Shown piece after piece: positions 1-5,958 of a stretch of 7,176 nucleotides of DNA. The stretch is from Candidatus Auribacterota bacterium. GTDB taxonomy: Bacteria > Auribacterota > Tritonobacteria > UBA1439. The notes under the pieces were generated by a model. That model was given only the letters and a program-made list of their open reading frames with translations. It was not told where the DNA came from and ran no database searches. Both the position numbers and the translations under genes were made by a program. The DNA lies in NCBI GenBank assembly GCA_026391995.1, contig JAPLCY010000175.1, forward strand, positions 1-7,176, written 5' to 3'. The first letter of the stretch is position 1. Every line of letters starts with the position of its first letter.

Positions 1-686
1 ACCGCCACCGGCACGCCCTTTGTGAACTCGATATCCACGAAGGTGGCCTTGTCCGGGGCCTTCTCCGGCGAGACGGTGAGCACGAACATATCCTCGTCCG
101 GCGCGCGGTCCGGGTCCTCCAGGATCCCTCCCTCGAAGCTGATGTGCAGGAGATTCCGGTCACTGCTGTACGGCTTCTCCTTCGTCACCGGGATGGGGAT
201 ACCGTGTTTCCGCGCGTATCCGATCAGCTCCTGGCGCGAACCGAGGCTCCACTCGCGCCAGGGGGCGATCACCTTGAGGTCGGGGCCGAGGGCCGCGAAG
301 GTGAGCTCGAAGCGGACCTGGTCGTTCCCCTTGCCGGTCGCCCCGTGCGCGACTGCCGTCGCCTTTTCCTTGCGGGCGATCTCGACCTGCCGCTTGGCGA
401 TGAGCGGCCTGGCGATCGAGGTACCCATGAGGTAGGTCCCCTCATAGACGGCGTTGGCCTTCAGCGCCTGAAACACGAAATCGCGCACGAACTCCTCGCG
501 CAGATCCTCGACATATACCTTGCTGGCGCCGGTCTTGAGCGCCTTCTCGCGTATGCCGTCCAGCTCCTCCTCCTGGCCGAGGTCGGCGACATAGGCGATG
601 ACATCCATCCCCTTCTCTTCCCTGAGCCAGGTCAGTATCACGGAGGTATCGAGCCCCCCGGAGTATGCGAGCACAACCCTTTCCAT
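1..686 (-). CDS. argG: Argininosuccinate synthase, N-terminal 228 residues (gene cut by left window edge)
   Basis: Cytoplasmic ligase of the arginine pathway: citrulline + aspartate + ATP gives argininosuccinate + AMP + PPi. The visible protein begins [15 protein letters not shown], with the N-type ATP pyrophosphatase P-loop at residues 7-15. It continues with [16 protein letters not shown] (about residues 116-131) and the [14 protein letters not shown] block, all hallmarks of the family. About 228 of the usual ~400 residues are present and the frame runs open to the window edge, so this is an edge truncation and not a broken gene. The ATG at 686 is preceded by a GGGAGGAAGAG ribosome binding site. 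It is the last visible gene of the arg cluster, 57 bp after argD, where argF would often be found. Confidence 0.97.
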   Translation of the reverse strand, partial: MERVVLAYSGGLDTSVILTWLREEKGMDVIAYVADLGQEEELDGIREKALKTGASKVYVEDLREEFVRDFVFQALKANAVYEGTYLMGTSIARPLIAKRQVEIARKEKATAVAHGATGKGNDQVRFELTFAALGPDLKVIAPWREWSLGSRQELIGYARKHGIPIPVTKEKPYSSDRNLLHISFEGGILEDPDRAPDEDMFVLTVSPEKAPDKATFVDIEFTKGVPVA

Positions 687-707
687 CTCTTCCTCCCGCG
701 TTTTATA

Positions 708-736
708 ATTTAAGATTTGATATTTATAATTTTCAA
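708..736 (-). promoter_or_regulatory. Candidate internal promoter for argG in an AT-rich gap
   Basis: The 57-bp argD-argG gap (687-743) is strikingly AT-rich inside GC-rich coding sequence. On the minus strand TTGAAA (731-736) lies 17 bp from TTAAAT (708-713). That is 5/6 and 4/6 matches to sigma70 hexamers, and would place a start near 701, about 15 nt before the argG ATG. AT-rich sequence produces such matches by chance, so this is only a candidate. The other reading is an AT-rich dispersed intergenic repeat. Confidence 0.3.
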
Positions 737-743
737 TTTACAA

Positions 744-1952
744 TCATCTCACCGCCCTGAATACATCCTCCACAATCTTTATTGCGCGATCGATTTCATT
801 TCTTTTTACCGTCATCGCCGGCATCATCCGCAACACGTTGTCGCCGGTTGCGTTGATGAGCATCCCGCGCTTCAGGCACTCCGCGACAACGGCCTTCCCG
901 TCTATCCCGAGGTGCATGCCGAGCATCAACCCCTCGCCGCGCACCTCCTTGACGAACGGGAAGCGGGCCGCGAGCCGGACCAGCCGGGTGCGGAGATAGT
1001 TCCCCATCCTCCTGACATATTTCAGGAGCTCTTCATCCTCGATCGTGTCGAAGGTGGCTACCGCCGCGGCGCAGGCGAGCGGATTGCCGCCGAACGTTGA
1101 CGCGTGCGAGCCAGGTTGGAGAAGATCGGCATAGCGGCTCCCGGCCACCATCGCGCCGATGGCGACCCCGCCGCCGAGCGTCTTGGCCAGCGTCATGACG
1201 TCGGGCCGGATCCCGTAGTGCTGGTGGGCGAAGTAGCGCCCGGTGCGCCCCATGCCGGTCTGCACCTCGTCCATGACCAGGAGTACGCCCCTCGCGTCAC
1301 AGAGGCGCCGGAGGGCGACAAAATACTCCGGGGGCGCGACATTGATGCCGCCCTCGCCCTGGATCGGCTCCAGGATCACCGCGCAGGTCTTCTCGTTCAC
1401 CGCGCCGCTGACCGCCCCGATGTCGCCGAACGGCACGTGCACCACGCCGGGGAGGAGCGGCCCGAAGCCCTCCTGGTACTTCTTCTGCCCCGTGACGGTG
1501 ACAGTGGCGATCGTCCGGCCGTGAAACGAGTCGAGCATCGACACGATCTCATAGCGCCCCTGCGCATGCCCCGCCCTCCGGGCGAGCTTGATGGCCGCCT
1601 CGTTCGCCTCGGCGCCGCTGTTGCAGAAGAAGCACTTCCCCGGGAACGCGTGCGCGACGATGAGCTCCGCCAGCCGCGCCTGGAGCGGGTTGTAGTAGAT
1701 GTTGGGGAGATGGATGAGCAGCCCCGCCTGGCGCTTGATCGCGCGGACGATGTTGGGATGGCAGTGCCCGAGCCCGCTTACCGCGTATCCCGGGAAGAAG
1801 TCGAGGTACTTTTTCCCCTCAATATCCCAGAGCCACGAGCCGCGACCCCGGACGATCACGAGCGGGCTCCTCCCGTAGGAGGGTATCACATAGCGGTCGT
1901 ACGCCGTCATGACCTTTGCCGCCGGCGAAACGCGTTGCGATTTTTTCTTCAT
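744..1952 (-). CDS. argD: Acetylornithine aminotransferase (class III PLP enzyme)
   Basis: Converts N-acetylglutamate semialdehyde plus glutamate to N-acetylornithine plus 2-oxoglutarate, in the cytoplasm. The 402-residue product has the usual family length. Visible marks are the CNSGAEANEAAIKLAR cofactor-phosphate region (110-125), FHGRT (143-147), EPIQGEGG (195-202), DEVQTGMGRTG (228-238) and the PLP lysine K257 in TLAKTLGGG. Start choice: ATG at 1952 (MKKKSQRV) has GAGGA six bases upstream. An in-frame ATG at 1976 (MKGSRGRR extension, 410 aa) overlaps the argB stop as ATGA and could be translationally coupled, but it has only a weak ribosome binding site. An open frame continues still further upstream over argB; this is an artefact of high GC. 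Many ArgD enzymes also serve lysine synthesis as DapC; the sequence does not settle that. Confidence 0.96.
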   Translation of the reverse strand: MKKKSQRVSPAAKVMTAYDRYVIPSYGRSPLVIVRGRGSWLWDIEGKKYLDFFPGYAVSGLGHCHPNIVRAIKRQAGLLIHLPNIYYNPLQARLAELIVAHAFPGKCFFCNSGAEANEAAIKLARRAGHAQGRYEIVSMLDSFHGRTIATVTVTGQKKYQEGFGPLLPGVVHVPFGDIGAVSGAVNEKTCAVILEPIQGEGGINVAPPEYFVALRRLCDARGVLLVMDEVQTGMGRTGRYFAHQHYGIRPDVMTLAKTLGGGVAIGAMVAGSRYADLLQPGSHASTFGGNPLACAAAVATFDTIEDEELLKYVRRMGNYLRTRLVRLAARFPFVKEVRGEGLMLGMHLGIDGKAVVAECLKRGMLINATGDNVLRMMPAMTVKRNEIDRAIKIVEDVFRAVR

Positions 1953-1972
1953 GCGCCGTCCTCGAGAGCCTT

Positions 1973-2854
1973 TCATGCGGGGACGATCTCCGTCCCGATT
2001 CCCTTGTCGGTGAATATCTCGAGCAGCATCGAGTGCGGCAACCGCCCGTAGATGATGTGCGTCTTCTTGACCCCCGCCCTCACCGAGATCAGGGCCGCCC
2101 GCACCTTGGGGAGCATCCCCTCCTTGATCACCCCCTGGCTGATAAGGGTGTCGATGTCGCTGATCCTGAGCGTTCCCATGAGAGAGTTTTCGTCGTCCGG
2201 GTCCCGCAGGAGGCCGCGCACATCGGTGAGGAGAATGAGCTTCTGCGCCTTCAATGCGGCGGCAACCTCGCCTGCCACCGTGTCCGCATTGATATTGTAG
2301 AGCTGCCCGCCCTCGCCGACACCGATCGGCGCGATCACGGGGATGATGTCCTTCCGGCAGAGTTCCCTGAGCGGGGCGGTGGTGATGGCTTCCACGTCGC
2401 CCACGAACCCTATATCCGCCTCTTCCCGACGGCCGTCCTTCTCGATCTCGATGAGGTGTGTGCGGGCGTGGAGCACCTGGGCCTTGTCGGGGAAACCGCG
2501 GGCGGCCGCCCCGAGCGCCTCGAGCCGCGCCACGATGCCGCGGTTTATCTCGAGGAGCACCTCCTCGACCACCCGCATCGTCGGGGCGTCGGTCACCCTC
2601 AATCCCCCGATGAACGACGGGGCAATGCCGCGCTCCTTGAGCTTCGTGCTGATGGCGTTCCCGCCGCCGTGCACCACCACCGGGCGCATCCCGACGCACT
2701 CCATGAACACGATATCGCGGAGAACGCTGTCCGGGTCGCCCGTCTCCATGGTGCTCCCGCCGTACTTCACGACCACGATCTTTTTTCTAAAACCCTGGAT
2801 GTACGGGAGCGCCTCGATGAGAATGTCGGCCTTCTTTATCAATTCCTGTATCAC
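1973..2854 (-). CDS. argB: Acetylglutamate kinase, probably arginine-feedback-inhibited type
   Basis: Phosphorylates N-acetyl-L-glutamate with ATP, the controlled second step of ornithine synthesis. The 293-residue amino acid kinase has KYGGSTM (K30-M36, nucleotide phosphates), VVHGGGNAIS (60-69, acetylglutamate loop), INADTVAGE and LLTDVRG. Before the first strand it carries an N-terminal helix ending ILIEALPYIQGF (11-22). This resembles the LLEALPYI helix of arginine-sensitive hexameric enzymes such as Thermotoga maritima ArgB; the arginine-insensitive E. coli type lacks it. The C-terminal LLEIFTDKGIGT also matches the sensitive type. The start is GTG at 2854: no other start lies between it and an upstream in-frame TAA, and AGGGGT lies 7 bases upstream. 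It follows argJ by 39 bp; its TGA overlaps a possible argD ATG. Confidence 0.97.
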   Translation of the reverse strand: MIQELIKKADILIEALPYIQGFRKKIVVVKYGGSTMETGDPDSVLRDIVFMECVGMRPVVVHGGGNAISTKLKERGIAPSFIGGLRVTDAPTMRVVEEVLLEINRGIVARLEALGAAARGFPDKAQVLHARTHLIEIEKDGRREEADIGFVGDVEAITTAPLRELCRKDIIPVIAPIGVGEGGQLYNINADTVAGEVAAALKAQKLILLTDVRGLLRDPDDENSLMGTLRISDIDTLISQGVIKEGMLPKVRAALISVRAGVKKTHIIYGRLPHSMLLEIFTDKGIGTEIVPA

Positions 2855-2893
2855 GTATATACCCCTGGTGTCATCCGGTTACGCCCTCGCGCA

Positions 2894-4105
2894 TCATATG
2901 CAGTTCAGGTCAACATACTGCGGCGTGAGGTCGCAGGTCAGCACACGCTCCGCCGCGCTTCCCCTCTCCATGATAACCTCGATGCGGATATCCCCTCCCT
3001 TTAATGATTTCTTGAGCGACGCGTCGTCCGCGGCAACGGGCGCGCCGGCGCGGAAGACGCGGTGCCCCTGCAGGATGAGCTCCACGCTCGCCGGGTCAAA
3101 GTCAATATCCGCCGCGCCGAGCGAGGAGAGGATCCTCCCCCAGTTGGGATCCTCGCCGTACATGGCGGTCTTGAAAAGAGGCGAGTTGGCAACGGCAAAG
3201 CCGAGCCGCCGGGCCTCGCGTGAGTCGCGCGCGCCGCGCACGGTGATCTCCACGAACTTCGACGCCCCCTCCCCGTCCCGCACGATCTTCTCGGCGAGCG
3301 CGGCGGTCACCTCATCGAGCGCCCTGGCGAAGAGGCGCGCGTCGGCCGAGTCCGGCGATGTTATCGGCTGGTTGCCGGCGCGGCCGTTGGCGAGGATGCA
3401 CACCGAGTCATTCGTGCTCCGGTCGCCGTCAACGGTGATGCAGTTGAAGCTCCTGTCCACGCTCGCCGCGAGCAGGGCCTGGAGTGTCGCGGGGGATACG
3501 GCGGCATCCGTGGTGATGAAAGCGAGCATCGTGGCCATCCGGGGGTGTATCATGCCCGCCCCCTTGGCCATCCCGCCGATGATCACGCCCCTCCCGCCCG
3601 GCGCCGCGCGGCTGATCGCCTCTTTCGGCACCGTATTGGTGGTGAGTATCGCCAGGGCCGCTTCCCTCCCGCCGTCGAGCGACAAACCGCTCACCAGCGC
3701 GGGGAGAAAAGCCTTGATCTTCTGTAATGGCAGCCTGCGCCCAATGCGCCCCGTGGACGCCGGAAGCACCATCGCGGGGGGGATGGAAAGCAGGCGGGCC
3801 GTCTCGGCAACCACCGCCTCGGCATCCGCCAGGCCCTCAACGCCAGTGGCCGCGTTCGCGCAGCCGCTATTCACCACAATGGCCTGCGCCCTGCCCGACT
3901 CGAGTCGTGTGCGACAGATCTGGACGGGGGCGGCGCAAAAACGGTTGGTGGTAAACGTGCCGGCGGCGGCGGCCTCGACATCGGAGACGATAAGCGCGAG
4001 GTCCCTGACCCCCTCCTTCTTGATCCCGCAGGCTATGCCGGACGCCCTGAACCCCTTCGGGGAGGTGATATAACCGTGTGTCTTCTGTACCGGGTGCGTG
4101 TCCAT
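2894..4105 (-). CDS. argJ: Glutamate N-acetyltransferase / ornithine acetyltransferase (ArgJ), short C-terminus
   Basis: Transfers acetyl from N-acetylornithine to glutamate, releasing ornithine and recycling acetylglutamate; bifunctional members also use acetyl-CoA. The 403-residue precursor shows the STG oxyanion-hole motif (T118-G119) and the self-cleavage site KGAGMIHPRMATML, where family knowledge puts cleavage before nucleophile T192, giving alpha and beta chains. TVDGDRSTNDSV (224-235) and RDGEGASK (E279) are also present. Mono- or bifunctionality cannot be read from sequence. Oddity: the protein ends YVDLNCI, keeping the active-site Asn (N401) but stopping about three residues before the usual Tyr-x-Thr/Ser end. 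The ATG at 4105 is the only upstream start (TAA abuts it in frame) and has no clear Shine-Dalgarno motif, so coupling to argC is likely. The gap to argC is 34 bp. Confidence 0.96.
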   Translation of the reverse strand: MDTHPVQKTHGYITSPKGFRASGIACGIKKEGVRDLALIVSDVEAAAAGTFTTNRFCAAPVQICRTRLESGRAQAIVVNSGCANAATGVEGLADAEAVVAETARLLSIPPAMVLPASTGRIGRRLPLQKIKAFLPALVSGLSLDGGREAALAILTTNTVPKEAISRAAPGGRGVIIGGMAKGAGMIHPRMATMLAFITTDAAVSPATLQALLAASVDRSFNCITVDGDRSTNDSVCILANGRAGNQPITSPDSADARLFARALDEVTAALAEKIVRDGEGASKFVEITVRGARDSREARRLGFAVANSPLFKTAMYGEDPNWGRILSSLGAADIDFDPASVELILQGHRVFRAGAPVAADDASLKKSLKGGDIRIEVIMERGSAAERVLTCDLTPQYVDLNCI

Positions 4106-4139
4106 TTATGGCGCTGCGTGTGCGTTCGCCATGCCCTGC

Positions 4140-5162
4140 TCAGGCAAGCCCCATGGTCTCGGGGAAGCCGGACATCAGGTTCATGTTCTGCACCGCCTGG
4201 CCGGCCGCCCCCTTCACGAGGTTGTCGATGGCGGAGATGACAACGATCCTGTGTGTGCGGTTGTCCACCACGATTGATATGTCACAATAGTTCAAACCCC
4301 ACACATCTTTGGTGTCGGCGAGCCTGCCCTTTGCGGCGACGCGTACGAACGGCGCCTTCGCGTAGAAGCGGCCATAGAGGTTTATGATCTCCTCCGTCGA
4401 GGTCTCCTTCAGGGGCCGCGCGTATGCGGTGGTGAGGATCCCGCGGTTCATCGGCACCAGGTGCGGCGTGAATTGGATCGCCAGCGCGTGCCCCGCCAGG
4501 ATGCCCAGCTCCGACTCGATCTCCGGCGTGTGCTGGTGCGCGCCAACCTTGTAGGCCCTGAAGCTTTCGTTGCACTCCCCGAAGCTGAGCGGCAGCGACG
4601 CCTTCCGCCCGGCCCCCGTCACGCCCGACTTCGAGTCAATGACGAGGCCGTCCAGCTCGACCACCCGTTCCTTTACCAGCGGGGCGAGGGCGAGGATCGA
4701 TCCGGTCGGGTAGCAGCCGGGGTTTGCGATCAGGCGCGCGGTGCGGATCCGCTCGGCGTGGAGTTCGGGAAGCCCGTAGACCGCCTCCTTCAGAAGCCCG
4801 GTCTGCTCGTGCCTGATCCCGTACCACTGCTGGAAGACGCCGACGTCGGCGAAACGGAAGTCGGCGCTGAGGTCGATGACCTTCTTCCCCGCCTTGAGAA
4901 ACAGGGCCGCGTACTTCATCGAAACACCGTGCGGGAGCGACAGGAAAATCAGGTCTGATGAGCGGGCTACCTCGCCCGCATCGAGCGGCGTGCAGGGCAG
5001 GTCGATGCGCCCCTTGAAACGCGGGAACTCGTCATGGATTTTGATCGGGGCGTCGAGCTTCGCGGTGAGAGAGGTTATCTTCACCTCGGGATGCCCGATC
5101 AGGATGTCAAGCAGCTCGCAGCCGGTGTATCCGGTCGCGCCCACAATAGCCACACGTAGCAT
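4140..5162 (-). CDS. argC: N-acetyl-gamma-glutamyl-phosphate reductase
   Basis: Reduces N-acetylglutamyl phosphate with NADPH to the semialdehyde, the third step of arginine synthesis, in the cytoplasm. The 340 residues match the usual long bacterial ArgC. An N-terminal Rossmann motif GATGYTG (8-14) is followed by LSLPHGVS (74-81), DLSADFR (97-103), the catalytic cysteine C150 in ANPGCYPTG, the SGVTGAGRK loop (179-187) and HQHTPEIE (209-216), which holds the catalytic histidine. The ATG at 5162 has an excellent GAGGTGA ribosome binding site five bases upstream. It is the first gene of the arg cluster and is read from the full-consensus promoter at 5315-5342 through a hairpin-rich leader, so leader features would act on the whole operon. 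Confidence 0.98.
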   Translation of the reverse strand: MLRVAIVGATGYTGCELLDILIGHPEVKITSLTAKLDAPIKIHDEFPRFKGRIDLPCTPLDAGEVARSSDLIFLSLPHGVSMKYAALFLKAGKKVIDLSADFRFADVGVFQQWYGIRHEQTGLLKEAVYGLPELHAERIRTARLIANPGCYPTGSILALAPLVKERVVELDGLVIDSKSGVTGAGRKASLPLSFGECNESFRAYKVGAHQHTPEIESELGILAGHALAIQFTPHLVPMNRGILTTAYARPLKETSTEEIINLYGRFYAKAPFVRVAAKGRLADTKDVWGLNYCDISIVVDNRTHRIVVISAIDNLVKGAAGQAVQNMNLMSGFPETMGLA

Positions 5163-5178
5163 CGTTCACCTCGCTGTC

Positions 5179-5198
5179 AAGTTAGCTTGCGCTAACTT
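5179..5198 (-). repeat. Perfect 8-bp hairpin with GCAA tetraloop before the argC ribosome binding site
   Basis: On the mRNA strand AAGTTAGC and GCTAACTT are exact complements around a GCAA loop, which belongs to the very stable GNRA class. The stem ends only 16 bases before the argC ATG and directly before the spacer that carries GAGGTGA, so the Shine-Dalgarno is left single-stranded. The structure is read directly from sequence; a role in ribosome access or mRNA stability is inference. A tiny ORF (MEVSAS, 5202-5182) runs through it without a ribosome binding site. Confidence 0.6.
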
Positions 5199-5223
5199 CC
5201 ATAGGGGTTAACGCCCCTCTGGC

Positions 5224-5242
5224 GTCCCGCCAGGGGCGGGAC
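5224..5242. repeat. Perfect palindrome GTCCCGCC-3 nt-GGCGGGAC
   Basis: Eight-base arms are exact complements around a 3-base loop. It shares the outer GTCCCG/CGGGAC arms with the palindrome at 5252-5269, only 9 bp away, which suggests two copies or variants of one short palindromic element. It can fold as a leader hairpin, but competes with the alternative 5212-5238 stem. Confidence 0.6.
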
Positions 5243-5251
5243 TGTCACCCC

Positions 5252-5269
5252 GTCCCGATAAATCGGGAC
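5252..5269. repeat. Perfect palindrome GTCCCGAT-AA-ATCGGGAC
   Basis: An 18-bp near-continuous palindrome with exact 8-base arms, on either strand. It is related to the neighbouring 5224-5242 palindrome by the GTCCCG/CGGGAC arms. It has the look of a dispersed REP-like intergenic element, but copy number elsewhere in the genome cannot be seen from this window. Confidence 0.6.
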
Positions 5270-5284
5270 ACACCCCCCGATTAC

Positions 5285-5310
5285 TGCCTTGGTCTTAAAA
5301 TCCCAAGGCA
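5285..5310. promoter_or_regulatory. Operator-like inverted repeat over the predicted arg transcription start
   Basis: TGCCTTGG and CCAAGGCA are perfect 8-base arms separated by 10 bp. The dyad begins 4 bp downstream of the TATAAT box and covers the predicted +1 (about 5309), the classic place for a repressor site. It does not resemble the ArgR/AhrC ARG box (paired TGAAT/ATTCA half-sites). As RNA it would form a hairpin at the very 5' end of the transcript. Whether it works as DNA operator or RNA stem cannot be told from sequence. Confidence 0.45.
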
Positions 5311-5314
5311 ATCA

Positions 5315-5342
5315 ATTATAGTATCGCCGTCATCACTGTCAA
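5315..5342 (-). promoter_or_regulatory. Full-consensus sigma70 promoter of the arg operon
   Basis: On the minus strand TTGACA (5337-5342) and TATAAT (5315-5320) match the housekeeping consensus at all 12 positions, with a 16-bp spacer. The predicted start is near 5308-5309. It lies between the rpsI terminator and argC, so the arg genes need not depend on read-through from the ribosomal protein operon. A promoter this close to consensus is usually held in check by a repressor or by leader control, which fits the adjacent dyad. Confidence 0.8.
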
Positions 5343-5393
5343 ACAAAAGTTCGGTGTGTTAAAAAATCGGCAGGGCTACCCCTCAAATCACAT

Positions 5394-5424
5394 CCCCTCC
5401 CCCCCTGAGGGGGAGGGTGGGGGG
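5394..5424. repeat. GC-rich C-tract/G-tract palindrome
   Basis: An arm of CCCTCCCCC (5395-5403) pairs perfectly with GGGGGAGGG (5409-5417) over a 5-base loop; a further run of six G follows (5419-5424). One strand is pyrimidine-rich then purine-rich, with four G-runs of three or more within about 30 bases counting 5409-5424. It sits between the rpsI terminator and the arg promoter and codes for nothing. It resembles short C/G palindromes dispersed in many bacterial intergenic regions. Confidence 0.55.
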
Positions 5425-5460
5425 TATACTATCCCCACGAAACTGGTCTAATGCGCATGT

Positions 5461-5495
5461 GAAAAAAATGGCAGGGCTGGCCCTCCAACCCTGCC
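5461..5495 (-). terminator. Rho-independent terminator of rplM-rpsI
   Basis: On the minus strand GGCAGGGTTGG (5495-5485) pairs with CCAGCCCTGCC (5480-5470) around an AGGG loop, giving an 11-bp stem with a single G-U pair. After one A it is followed by seven T (5468-5462). It begins 29 bp after the rpsI stop. There is no T-run on the other side, so it works in one direction only. It separates the ribosomal protein transcript from the arg operon. Confidence 0.92.
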
Positions 5496-5524
5496 GATGA
5501 TGCGTGCCACGGACAACGCAATGA

Positions 5525-5923
5525 CTAACGTTTGGAGAACTGGAACCGCTTCCTCGCGCCGGCGCGGCCGTATTTCTTCCGCTCCTTCATCCGGGGGTCT
5601 CGGGTGAGAAGCCCCGCCAGCTTGAGCGCCTGGCGGACCGCATCGCCCGTCTGCGAAAGGGCCCGCGCCAGACTGTGCCGCATGGCGCCCGCCTGCCCCG
5701 CGATCCCGCCGCCGCGGACCGTCGCCGTCACGTCATACTTTGCTTCACTGCCCGTCAGGGCCAGCGGCTGTGCGACCACCACGCGGAGCTGTTCGGTCTT
5801 GAAATACTCCTGGATCGGTCTGCCGTTCACCTTGATCTGCCCGGTGCCGGCGACAAGACGCACCGTCGCAATTGACGTCTTCCTCCGCCCCGTGGCCTTC
5901 AAATTTCCTGCCTCACTGCTCAT
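5525..5923 (-). CDS. rpsI: 30S ribosomal protein S9 (uS9)
   Basis: Small-subunit protein whose C-terminal tail reaches the P-site tRNA. The 132-residue product shows [14 protein letters not shown] near the N-terminus, [20 protein letters not shown] in the middle, and the invariant basic end RKRFQFSKR. Length is normal for the family (about 130). The ATG at 5923 has GGAGG five bases upstream. It follows rplM by 35 bp, the near-universal bacterial pair, and ends in TAG before the strong terminator. Confidence 0.98.
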   Translation of the reverse strand: MSSEAGNLKATGRRKTSIATVRLVAGTGQIKVNGRPIQEYFKTEQLRVVVAQPLALTGSEAKYDVTATVRGGGIAGQAGAMRHSLARALSQTGDAVRQALKLAGLLTRDPRMKERKKYGRAGARKRFQFSKR

Positions 5924-5958
5924 CTCGTCCTCCGTTATCCACTACCGTTCCGCTCCGC

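Larger units (their letters stand above)
5163..5309 (-). promoter_or_regulatory. Structured 5' leader of the arg operon (predicted)
   Basis: From the predicted start near 5309 to the argC ATG is about 147 nt with no real gene. On the mRNA strand it holds, in order: the 3' arm of the start-site inverted repeat, stems at 5252-5269 and 5224-5242, a small AGGGG/CCCCT stem at 5203-5218, and a GNRA-capped stem at 5179-5198 just before the ribosome binding site. An alternative 11-bp stem (5212-5224 with 5228-5238, triloop, two-base bulge) uses bases of both middle stems and so excludes them. No U-run follows any stem, so classical transcription attenuation is not supported. A GTG frame at 5273-5208 would code 21 residues with only two Arg codons. 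No riboswitch family was recognised. Confidence 0.5.

Noticed and set aside
1104..2051. 315-codon plus-strand open frame opposite argD
   Set aside because: Antisense shadow of argD; no recognisable domain and no ribosome binding site support.
1953..2699. Open frame extending argD upstream across argB, as if a 651-residue fusion
   Set aside because: The extension has low-complexity Arg/Gly-rich translation with no family signal, and argB in another frame carries all kinase motifs. High GC simply removes stop codons.
2343..4073. 576-codon plus-strand open frame opposite argB and argJ
   Set aside because: Its translation is Ser/Ala/Arg/Pro-rich without motifs and it lies antisense to two genes with clear conserved motifs; a shadow of codon bias.
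4461..4958. Plus-strand open frame opposite argC
   Set aside because: Antisense of well-conserved ArgC motifs; composition typical of a shadow frame.
5175..5180. Second TTGACA hexamer just before argC
   Set aside because: No -10-like hexamer lies 15-19 bp downstream; the position falls inside the ribosome binding region and start of argC.
5208..5273. GTG-initiated 21-codon leader peptide ending CGT TAA, as an arginine attenuator
   Set aside because: Only two Arg codons, not clustered, and no intrinsic terminator with U-run downstream in the leader.
5163..5524. tRNA, known riboswitch or CRISPR repeats in the long intergenic region
   Set aside because: No cloverleaf, no T-box specifier or anti-terminator motif that I recognise, and no regularly spaced direct repeats; only palindromes, promoter and terminator are seen.
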